Below, piece by piece: positions 51,409-61,500 of a DNA stretch of 64,000 nucleotides. This stretch comes from Mimachlamys varia (Eukaryota > Mollusca > Bivalvia > Pectinida > Pectinidae), in contig OX392529.1 in assembly GCA_947623455.1 (NCBI GenBank), positions 62,681,686 to 62,745,685 on the forward strand. The letters run 5' to 3'. Position 1 is the first letter of the stretch; the number at the start of each line of letters is the position of its first letter. A program made the translations under genes and the position numbers. The notes under the pieces are model-generated. The model searched no databases. It saw only the letters and a list, made by a program, of their open reading frames with translations, and had not been told where the DNA came from.

Positions 51409-52181
51409 TCCAGCTGCTTGTTGATGATGCTGTTTTGTTCCTGAACCTTTTCCTTCAGCTCGTCAATGTACTGTGTCTGATATTCCATTATCCCTAACAT
51501 GTGTTTCTCTTGCAGTCTACTTTCTTCTGAGAACGACTCGGGGTCTTGCATTCCAATCTTTTTCTCCAACAAGTTTTTACGGTCTGTCAACTGTTCAATG
51601 AGCATATCACGGTCCTTTAGTAGATTTGATGATTTGTCTAGTTCCGCTGTAGTTTTCCTGTTACGTAGCTGAAGCGTATTAACATCAGCCTCTAATCTTT
51701 TGTACTTTGTGTATAAATCTGCATATTTTCTCTCCATTTCCTTTTCCCTTACTGCACTCGTATTTTTCAATCGTAGAATTTGTCTTTGTAAGCTATCTGC
51801 ATACCCTAAGCTAGCACGAAGATGAGGATTGGCCTCCCCAGCTCCCGATGCAGTCTGATTTCCTGCTCCGGCCGCCCCAGCAAAAGCAGCAGTGGGCGTC
51901 ATACTAAACGGGCGATTGGTGTTCTGAATCCTTTGGGCTTCCATGTCCTTTATTGCCTGCCTCATAGAGTGCACCTTTGCAGTCTGTTCATTGTATCGTA
52001 GTTTAAGATCATGGTAGGCATTCCTTAGAGCATGAAGCGAGGCTGCATCATTCTCTGGCTTTCCCGTACCAATGTACAGCTGGAGGTTACTTTGGAAATC
52101 GTCTGTTACGGTAACGGGGTACCCCAGATTTTCTATATCCTCTTGTTGGTCAATTACGGCAATGTCATCCTCACCGTTCAT
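51377..52181 (-). CDS. Coiled-coil UBZ zinc-finger adaptor (TAX1BP1/NAP1-like), 5' coding exon
   Basis: This exon encodes residues 1-268 plus the first base of codon 269. The start is the ATG at 52181. The exon itself begins at 52199 after the acceptor tttaatttccatttcag, and an in-frame TAG lies nine bases before the ATG, so no upstream start in this frame is possible within the exon. Residues 44-86 form a short helix (L-H-A-L-R-N-A-Y-H-D-L-K) reminiscent of the N-terminal region of the TBK1 adaptors NAP1/AZI2 and SINTBAD. An alanine/glycine-rich linker (97-117) and a long coiled coil (about 125-260) follow. The most upstream donor, cataaag/gtaaaatatc at 51376, joins in phase to the exon ending at 38374. 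Donors in the next five repeat units are also in frame, each adding 15-17 residues, until a TAA at 51126-51128. A role as a kinase or autophagy adaptor is inferred from domain layout only. Confidence 0.85.
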
Positions 52182-52330
52182 TGTGACCTACTTGCCAATC
52201 TGAAATGGAAATTAAAGAACGTGAATTTGTAAACACTTTAAAAAAAATTTCAGTTTCATGTCACATTAACAAAAGAACAATTTATACTGACAGGTTAAGT
52301 AAAACATCTACATGAGTAGTATCTTATATG

Positions 52331-54211
52331 TACAGGTACGGTTAGTCACCTACAGGAGGTGTGGTCTATACTTACAGGTACAGTAAGTCACCTACAGGAG
52401 GTGTGGTCTATACTTACAGGTACAGTAAGTCACCTACAGGAGGTGTGGTCTATACTTACAGGTACAGTAAGTCACCTACAGGAGGTGTGGTCTATACTTA
52501 CAGGTACAGTTAGTCACCTACAGGAGGTGTGGTCTATACTTACAGGTACAGTAAGTCACCTACAGGAGGTGTGGTCTATACTTACAGGTACAGTAAGTCA
52601 CCTACAGGAGGTGTGGTTTATACTTACAGGTACAGTAAGTCACCTACAGGAGGTGTGGTTTATACTTACAGGTACAGTTAGTCACCTACAGGAGGTGTGG
52701 TTTATACTTACAGGTACAGTAAGTCATCTACAGGAGGTGTGGTCTATACCTACAGGTACAGTAAGTCACCTACAGGAGGTGTGGTCTATACTTACAGGTA
52801 CAGTAAGTCACCTACAGGAGGTGTGGTCTATACCTACAGGTACAGTAAGTCACCTACAGGAGGTGTGGTTTATACTTACAGGTACAGTAAGTCATCTACA
52901 GGAGGTGTGGTCTATACTTACAGGTACAGTTAGTCACCTACAGGAGGTGTGGTCTATACTTACAGGTACAGTAAGTCTCCTACAGGATGTGTGGTCTATA
53001 CTTACAGGTACAGTAAGTCACCTACAGGAGGTGTGGTCTATACTTACAGGTACAGTAAGTCACCTACAGGAGATGTAGTTTATACTTACAGGTACAGTAA
53101 GTCACCTACAGGATGTGGGGTCTATACTTACATGTACAGTAAGTCACCTACAGGAGGTGTGGTTTATACTTACAGGTACAGTAAGTCATCTACAGGAGGA
53201 GTGGTTTATACTTACAGGTACAGTAAGTCATCTACAGGAGGTGTGGTCTATACTTACAGGTACAGTTAGTCACCTACAGGAGGTGTGGTCTATACTTACA
53301 GGTACAGTAAGTCACCTACAGGAGGTGTGGTCTATACCTACAGGTACAGTTAGTCACCTACAGGAGATGTAGTTTATACTTACAGGTACAGTAAGTCACC
53401 TACAGGAGGTGTGGTTTATACTTACAGGTACAGTAAGTCACCTACAGGAGATGTAGTTTATACTTACAGGTACAGTAAGTCACCTACAGGAGGTGTGGTC
53501 TATACTCACAGGTACAGTAAGTCACCTACAGGAAGTGTGGTTTATACTTACAGGTACAGTAAGTCACCTACAGGAGGTGTGGTCTATACTTACAGGTACA
53601 GTAAGTCACTTACAGGAGGTGTGGTGTATACTTACAGGTACAGTAAGTCACCTACAGGAGGTGTGGTCTATACTTACAGGTACAGTAAGTCACCTACAGG
53701 AGGTGTGGTCTATACTTACAGGTACAGTAAGTCACCTACAGGAGGTGTGGTGTATACTTACAGGTACAGTAAGTCACCTACAGGAGGTGTGGTCTATACT
53801 TACAGGTACAGTAAGTCACCTACAGGAGGTGTTGTTTATACTTACAGGTACAGTAAGTCACCTACAGGAGGTGTGGTCTATACTTACAGGTACAGTTAGT
53901 CACCTACAGGAGGTGTGGTCTATACTTACAGGTACAGTAAGTCACCTACAGGAGGTGTTGTTTATACTTACAGGTACAGTAAGTCACCTACAGGAGGTGT
54001 GGTCTATACTTACAGGTACAGTAAGTCACCTACAGGAGGTGTGGTTTATACTTACAGGTACAGTAAGTCACCTACAGGAGGTGTGGTTTATACTTACAGG
54101 TACAGTAAGTCACCTACAGGAGGTGTGGTTTATACTTACAGGTACAGTAAGTCACCTACAGGAAGTGTTGTTTATACTTACAGGTACAGTAAGTCACCTA
54201 CAGGAGGTGGG
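52331..54211. repeat. 42-bp minisatellite array (about 45 copies)
   Basis: Plus-strand units contain cttacaggtacagtaagtca, cctacaggaggtg and tggtctata. On the minus strand, the sense of the adaptor gene, each unit carries tacct/gtaagtata, a near-ideal 5' splice site. Long plus-strand frames in two registers (for example 53493-54242) are repeat artefacts. The array fills the region just upstream of the 5' coding exon, so it is probably in a 5' UTR intron. Confidence 0.96.
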
Positions 54212-54273
54212 GTGTATAACAACACATGCACACCAGCTTTGAATTCCTCATCATCTTCAATGCAGCATCTTCT
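54182..54273 (-). other. Candidate exon upstream of the adaptor gene
   Basis: On the minus strand a good acceptor (tgtatttttcag) precedes 92 bases that are open in one frame, reading R-R-C-C-I-E-D-D-E-E-F-K-A-G-V-H-V-L-L-Y and on to P-P-P-V-G-D-L-L-Y. A strong donor (tacct/gtaagtata) ends it. The donor and the last about 30 bases are also the first unit of the 42-bp array. Spliced to the 52199 acceptor, this frame would stop after a few codons. It would therefore be 5' UTR with a short upstream frame, or the last part of another transcript. I do not recognise the peptide. Confidence 0.35.
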
Positions 54274-54299
54274 CTGAAAAATACAGATGGAAATAGAAT

Positions 54300-54727
54300 C
54301 CAAGTATATAACCTTGGTATATATAATTACAGGCCATTCCTGAAAACTACCTTGGTAGTATATATTATGTTATATAATAAATAAAGGCCATTGAATCCTG
54401 AAAAGTGTCTGTATACTGTTAATAACTTATATATAAAAAATTACAGACAATTCCTGAAAAGTACCTTGGTATATGTTATATATAAAACAAATTATCTGCA
54501 ACTACTGAAAAGTACCTTGGTATATGTTATATATAAAACAAATTATCTGCAACTACTGAAAAGTACCTTGGTATATGTTATATATAAAACAAATTATCTG
54601 CAACTACTGAAAAGTACCTTGGTATATGTTATATATAAAACAAATTATCTGCAACTACTGAAAAGTACCTTGGTATATGTTATATATATAACAAATTATC
54701 TGCAACTACTGAAAAGTACCTTGGTAA
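54300..54727. repeat. 51-bp tandem repeat (about 5 regular and 2-3 decayed copies)
   Basis: Regular units from 54458 contain ctgaaaagtaccttggtata, tgttatatata and acaaattatctgcaac. Diverged copies precede them from about 54300 (ctgaaaactaccttggta, cctgaaaagtgtctg). The 130-codon plus-strand frame is a repeat artefact. Confidence 0.92.
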
Positions 54728-55512
54728 CTATATATATATACTTAAGCATTGATGACAATTTTTTTAGTTTCATTGGGGTATGAAAATATTTAGTTTGCAA
54801 ACTGTATGAATTCACGTAGCAGATTCTTATAAAAGTTTGCAAGCTAAATTCCTCAGGAAATGGCATTCATGATCAGTATGACAGGAATTCCCAATCATAT
54901 GTTAAATGAAAATCCCTTTAGAAGTATTTCAGTTTTAGTTTAGAAGTTTGTTTGCATGAAGATCATGATAACTAGAATTGTCTGTATGACATAAATGCCC
55001 CAGCCCCCAGCTGCTTCTTACATTACCATGGGACGGGACAGCACGGGACGGACATGGGTAACACTATATGCCCCCAATTTCATGGCGGGGGGAGGGGGGG
55101 AGGCATGAAAATGAATTGAAAGTCATGTAGGTAGGTCATTTGAGCCTTGCGTAGGATCAGAAGTAAACCTACAAATTTATCTAAACTTGATTACCAGATA
55201 CACTATATATATATATATATATCAGTGATGTTGTCACCACAATCTGATAATTTAGATATAGATTATCATTGGGTCACAATGGCAGACCTACAGTTATAGG
55301 TAGGTCAATAATACTATTTTGGTGTGATGACCGTCACATAGAACACTCCAACAATACACACTGACATAGATACGACCAACTTGTATATATACATTGTAAT
55401 AGATATAGTCTGTTCTAATTTGTACATTTGTATGAACATTTCCCCATTTACAGACAAGTCAGTCAACATTTCGATCACCATGCAATTTTTGTTTCCCAAT
55501 AACAATGCTGTT
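54728..55512. other. Unannotated; G-run near 55085 and TA-repeat near 55205
   Basis: No coding exon was recognised. It contains a (TA)n tract at 55204-55222 and a G-rich run at 55083-55103. Confidence 0.4.
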
Positions 55513-55800
55513 AATAATTGTGACCTAATAACCTTCACCTTGGAACCCAGATATAATAACTGTGACCTAATAAACTTCACCTTGGAACCCAGATATACGT
55601 GTAATAACTGTGACCAAATAACCTTCACCATGGAACCTAGATATAACTTTGACCCAGTAACCTTCACCTTGGAACCAAGATATAATAACTGTGACCCAAT
55701 AACCTTCACCTTGGAACAAAGATATAATAACTGTGACCTCATAACCTTCACCTTGGAACCCAGATATAATTACTGTGACCCAATAACCTTCACCTTGGAT
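55513..55800. repeat. 42-bp tandem repeat (about 7 copies)
   Basis: Units contain ataaccttcaccttggaacc, cagatataata and actgtgacc. Open frames on both strands across this stretch are artefacts of the period. It is not related to the 42-bp array at 52-54 kb. Confidence 0.93.
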
Positions 55801-55815
55801 AATAAAATTATCGTG

Positions 55816-55985
55816 TCCTTTCAGTTGGGTTATTTCAAATGTAACAGGAGAGGAAAAATGCACGGCAAGACAGGGTTTTCAACCTTGAACCTTCTAAACT
55901 CTAGACAGACGCTCAACCAATTGAGCTTTCTGCATGGCCGCCGACGATCAATTCGGTCCAGACCCGCTATATCCCTCCCTAGCTC
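55816..55985 (-). mobile_element. tRNA-related SINE head, copy 1
   Basis: Read on the minus strand it begins with gccatgcagaaagctcaatt, then ggttgagcg (A-box-like), and continues to ggttgaaaaccc (B-box-like) about 50 bases later. It then gives tgcatttttcctctcctg. The spacing fits a tRNA-derived promoter. No flanking target duplication was identified. Confidence 0.55.
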
Positions 55986-56049
55986 CTTTAACAAAGAATT
56001 TGACCATGAAGACACACACAAGACCCTATACCACCTTCTGTATGCGTAA

Positions 56050-56190
56050 ATTTTGCTGGGCACCAAATGTAACAAGAGGGGGAAAATGCACGACCAGACC
56101 GAGGTTTGAACCCGACACTCAACTGATTGATAAATATAAGCTATCTATAGTCGCCAATGATTGATCTGGTCTAGATCCGCAACACAAACA
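56050..56190 (-). mobile_element. tRNA-related SINE head, copy 2
   Basis: This is a second, diverged copy of the preceding element in the same orientation. It shares agaccagatcaa, cagttgagtgtcgggttcaa (B-box-like ggttcaaacc) and tgcattttccccctcttgtt on the minus strand. A further scrap of the same 3' part (tgtaacaggaaaggaaaaat) lies near 57560. Confidence 0.55.
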
Positions 56191-57720
56191 ATTGAAAACA
56201 AAGGACTCCACTAACAACTTTCAGGAGATGTTGGTGTTGTGAGAGCAAGTTCGAATGCATGATCTATTTATCAATGTATGCGAGGTATGTGAGGTATGTA
56301 TGTACATGTGTTGTGTTATGATGATCGATAGTCGATTTATATGCGGGCACCTCCAAACTCTTTAACACCAAACAGTATTGCACATCCTTGTTTCTAATTA
56401 GCAGAACACAGAAGAAAACAAGGCCTAAATATCGAAGTTGGTGTATACCTTATTTCTGCTGGAATAGGGTCATTGTATCGGGGGGGGTGGGGGGGTGGGG
56501 GGGGGGGGGTCATACAGGTATAGACTGGAAGCGGGTCGGGTAGCGGGGGGGGGGGGGGGGGGGCGTCGGATGTATGTACTGGGAGTGGGCCGGCCCGGAC
56601 CGAGGGTCACACCTGGTATGGTACCTCTTACATTACATTAGAAGTTACATAAACTTATTTTCCTGAATCACAGGGGTTTTCTAGTTCAGGAGTATGGACC
56701 AGGATATGATATTGACTTGTCATAATCGATCACAACTCAACGATTGACTACCTAATCTAAACACCAGTAAACAAAGTCACCCACCCTTCTCCACACTTTC
56801 GTACACTCCTCAGTTCAGATTATTCATTCAGAACTGTTCAGTTAGCAGACGGTTATCAATATGACCCCGATAGAGAGTATCTACCATAAGGACGTCAGGG
56901 CGAGTCTGGCTGTTACCTGTAACTGTATATTGTAAAATAATATTGTTATATAAAGTGTCCGTAACCACATTGGACACAAGGAACACAAATGCATATTTAC
57001 CTGGAGTCTTGAAGCTGTGATGTTTGAAGTATTATTTGCAAATGGCGTTCCAGGATGATATGACTAAATATAGAATAATGGAGTTCCCCTCTGGGCTTTC
57101 CTATTACATGTATCCAAGTTACCTCCCTTACACCATGAGTGTACAGTTTGTTTGCATGCCAATTAAAGCTTTAAAGAGGTACGACACCAATTGCTCCTTT
57201 TTGTACCTCCGACGAAAAAGAGTTCCAATTTATCATTTTCGGTTTGAAATGTATAAAGCCGAAATACATGTAGATGACATTATTTTTCACAAAAAAACCG
57301 CGTCTTCAGGACCAAAGTCCAGTATTTAAACTTTTACTCAGCGTTATTTCGTAATTATGCCCGAAAAAAAACAATAACATGTCTACACAAGATCAAAGAT
57401 ATAATACATAAATAGGTGCATGTCTGGCCAGATATTTGTTTTCAATGTCTGTATTGTATAAGGTACAACATATTTTTAAACTTTGTTTTCGATTCCTTTT
57501 CCCATTTGTCAAACATGTAGACTAGCTTACTAACAAAACTATTAGGCCTATATTATAACTGTAACAGGAAAGGAAAAATACATGACACGTATATTATGAT
57601 AAAACTATGTAACATACACGTATTTTATGATATAACTATACATACACGTTTCTGTATCTGTATTGGTTACACTGCTATTATCCCAGAATTGGTAATCTTG
57701 CAGGGGATGACTATAATATG
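56191..57720. other. Unannotated; two long G-runs at 56478-56568
   Basis: The G-runs are described under findings. A 101-codon plus-strand frame at 57024-57329 has no recognisable domain and no splice context. No gene is called. Confidence 0.4.
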
Positions 57721-57842
57721 ACAAAACAATGCATACACGTATATCATGATAAAACTATACATCATGTATATCATGATAAAACTATACATCATGTATATCA
57801 TGATAAAACTATACATCATGTATATCATGATAAAACTATTAA
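57721..57842. repeat. 27-bp tandem repeat (about 4 copies)
   Basis: Units contain atatcatgataaaactatac and atcatgt; looser copies extend upstream to about 57580 (attatgataaaactatg). Confidence 0.85.
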
Positions 57843-57874
57843 TATGTACACGTATACGTATATTATGATAAAAA

Positions 57875-58584
57875 ATTACGACTTAGCTATCTCGTAATTA
57901 CGACTTAGTATGTCGTAATTACGACTTAGTTATCTCGTAATTACGACTTAGTTATCCCGTAATTATGACTTATGGAATATCTTATGTGAAGAAAATAAGC
58001 CTTTAAAGCTTTATATGGGCTATCCCAAGGAATTCAAGTCAAAATCTGTTATTATAATTACCATCTGTAATATTTTAAATTCAAAAGTTTTTATGTATAT
58101 AATTTTTCCTTTTACCTGAATAAATATCACTATTATTATTGTTTCTGTATAATGCTGTGTTTTCATTGGAACGGTTGTCTTGGAGTATTTGCTGTTGTTA
58201 ATTTAAGGTAAGTAAGTTTGTTATACCCATTCAATTCAGCCAGTGGCTGTCCCAGGTACGTAGATAGCACCTTGGCCAATGAGAGCGTCTTCAATATTGA
58301 GCATTGCTACACATAAGATATTCCATAAGTCGTATTTACGAGATAACTAAGTCGTAATTACGAGATAACTAAGTCGTAATTACGAGATAACTAAGTCGTA
58401 ATTACGAGATAACTATGTCGTAATTACGAGATAACTATGTCGTAATTACGAGATAACTATGTCGTAATTACGAGATAACTATGTCGTAATTACGAGATAA
58501 CTAAGTCGTAATTACGACATACTAAGTCGTAATTACGAGATAGCTTAGTCGTAATTACGACATACTTAGTCGTAATTACGACAT
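57875..58584. mobile_element. Foldback-like element with tandemly repeated palindromic arms
   Basis: The right arm (58311-58584) has about 12 copies of a 22-bp unit made of ctaagt, the palindrome cgtaattacg and agataa. The left arm (57875-57987) carries the same units inverted, about 4-5 copies. The inner boundaries are inverted copies of acataagatattccataagt. About 320 bp of non-coding sequence lies between the arms. Arms of internal tandem repeats in opposite orientation are the hallmark of Foldback-type elements. No ORF is present, and the outer target site is not identified. Confidence 0.7.
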
Positions 58585-58589
58585 AAAAA

Positions 58590-61500
58590 GTTTACTTAAT
58601 ATAAACTTTATTTCATTCGAAAATACATATATATGTATACATTTCACAATCATATAAATAATATTCGAATAGGATTCGGAAACAAGTTATAAAACTTATA
58701 TAAATCCGTCTCCTTTTACATGTCCCATAAATTAACAAGAACGGCATTAAGTGGGAGAATGATAAGCTAACAGATTATTGATACTTTCAAAGCTGAAAAA
58801 AAAACATGAAAAAGAGATTAAGAATATGGAAGAAAGAGACTATAAGAAATAAGAAAAGATTGTTGACTATGCCATGACCTAAACTTAACTGGGGATTTCA
58901 GTATGCTGTAACAGCTGTGTTTTTAGCAAAAAACAACACACAAACAAACAAAACAAATAGAAAAAAAAAAAAAAAGTCATTGGAATCTTTTAGAGCTGAT
59001 AATGAAATCTTGAACACATGAAAAAATCAAAAGGTTTTCGTCGTCTGTAAACTCGCTGTCACCGAAGAGAAGTATTTCAGTTGAGAGGGGATGGGTTAGA
59101 ATACTAAAGCAACGTATGCGAAGATCTGAAAAAAACCGACATCGTAATAAAAAATGTTCGTTGGTCTCGTTTTCTTGATTACATGAGCATATTGGACTAT
59201 CAATGAGATTTCTACGAAATAAATAAAATTTGAGTGGACTGCACTCCATCCTCAATCTTGCATGGTGAATCTGACCCAGTCTGCTACCGCTATTGAAAAA
59301 AGATGGAACTTTATGGCGTGGTGCATTTAAGTGACGTTTCAATTTTATTATGGACGGATCCCTCTTTAAGGCATCAGGCAAGGAATTCCACAACCTAATT
59401 ACAGACGGCAAAAAAGATCTCATGTAAAGACTTGTGCGACAAGAGGGAGGACGAAAGTTGTTACCAACACGAGTGTTGTGATCATGGATGCTGTTATTAC
59501 GTTGAGGAAGAATTTCTTGTAGATACTGGGGAAGAAGACCATGAACCATTTTATGAAAATGTATAATTTTATGGTGTTTTCGTCTTTGTTCTAAGGGCAG
59601 CCAGCCTGTCTCAAGGTAGAGTTTTACCCTACTAGTAAGCTTAGTTCCACCAGTAACTATTCGAGCTGCCTCTATTTGGAGATTTTCTAGCATGTCAGCC
59701 TGAGATTTTGTAAGATTATCCCAGATAATATTACCATATTCAAAAATAGGTAGGATAAGAGTTAGGTACAGAGTTTGAAGTGAAGTACGATCTAGAGTGA
59801 ACTTAAATTTGCGTAAAATATTTAATTTTGGCGAAACCTTAGATATGACATAGTTAATATGGTCGGTCCAACCACCATTTTCGGATAAAAACAAACCTAG
59901 ATGCTTATGCGAACTCACCTCAGTAAGCAAAGTATTGTTCATAGAGAGGGGAGGATGAATTGGGGTATTAGTCTTTTTAGATATTAATAAGGTTTCCGTT
60001 TTAGTAGGATTGAAGTTTACTAACCACTTTACTGACCATTCATGGATTTTCCTAAGGTCGCAATTCAAAACCTCTGCACTATTCCTAGGTGAATCGACTA
60101 TTACGTACAAAGAGGTGTCATCTGCGAATAATTTTATAATAGCTCGTATGTCTTTCACAATATCATTTATAAACAAAAGAAACAAAAGAGGGCCTAATAT
60201 CGAACCCTGGGGAACCCCAGCCTTAATTTCCGACCAATTAGAAAACTTTCCATTGATAACAACTCTTTGTTTACGATTATATAGATAATTTTCGAACCAT
60301 TTTAGAAGTGAACCTCGAATTCCAAAACAAGAAAGCTTACTTAAAAGTCCCTTATGCCAAACGCGATCGAACGCTTTGCTTATATCACAAAAAACCATTC
60401 GTATTTCTTTTCCATTGTCTAAAGCAGAGTAAATATCATGAGTGATAGCAAGAAGCTGATTGACGGGTGAATCACCATGTCTAAATCCAGATTGGTGAGG
60501 CGAAAGAAGTGAGTGAGCATGCAAGAAATTGTGGACGTATTTGAAAATGCACCTTTCCATCAGTTTTCCTACAATAGATAATAAGGAAATAGGTCTGTAG
60601 TTAGTAAGGATGGACTGATTTTCTTTTTTATGCACAGGAGTTACATTAGCAGCTTTCCATTCAGTTGGAAAAACGCCAGATGTAAGAGAATTGTTGAAGA
60701 GTGAGCTAAGGGGGCTACATATAATATTAACAGATTCTTTAAGCAATCGAGGATTCACAAGATCGGGGCCAATGGCTTTAGAGCAGTCCAGATTTAGTAT
60801 AGCGTCTTTTACATCAGTAGCAGTTATATGAATATCAGAAAGAGTGTGGTTACATTCGTAATCAATGTTTGGCAGTACAGCGTTATAATCGTCAACAGTT
60901 GATTGAGCACAGAAAAAATCGTTGAACAAAGAAGCTTTTTCAAAATCATCTGAAACTACAGTGTCATTGTGAAGAAGTGGTGGTATTTGGGATTTTCTAT
61001 AATTTGGTAATAACGAGTATACAGTTTTCCACCACTTTCTCACACTGATATTTGTAGGTTTCTTGAGTGAACCACATAGATTGTTAATATATGCAGCTTT
61101 AGCCTGTTTGATAGTGTTAACACATTTGTTACGAATTTGACGAAATTTAGTCCAGTGAGCATTAGTAAGCGTACGTTTGGCTCTTTTATGTGCACGTTTC
61201 CGTTTCCTTATTAATCTTTGTATTTCATTTGACATCCAATGAGGTTCGTTGGATCTAACAGTAATATTTTTGTTGGGAATACAAGTTTTAGCAATGCCAA
61301 GCAATGTGTCAGTAAAATTTTTAACCGAAGCATTTATATCGTCAACATCAATCAATGTATTCCAGTTAATGAAATTCAATTTATCTCTAAATAAGTCATA
61401 GTTACCACGGTCAAAGAGCCAAACGTTACGCTTGAAACTGTGCTTCATCGGCTTGGTGATGTTAAAAGAGCAGTAAGTAGGACAATGATATCTGAATGGT

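Noticed and set aside
52359..54277. Plus-strand frames of up to 249 codons in two registers of the 42-bp array
   Set aside because: Two overlapping registers are open at once and the array lacks coding flanks on the plus strand.
55381..56164. Overlapping open frames of up to 222 codons on both strands
   Set aside because: They run through the 42-bp repeat into tRNA-like SINE sequence; neither part is protein-coding.
57024..57329. 101-codon plus-strand open frame
   Set aside because: No recognisable domain, no splice signals or upstream support; probably a chance frame.
60010..60288. Plus-strand open frame inside the LINE
   Set aside because: It is antisense to the reverse-transcriptase core and is a shadow of it.
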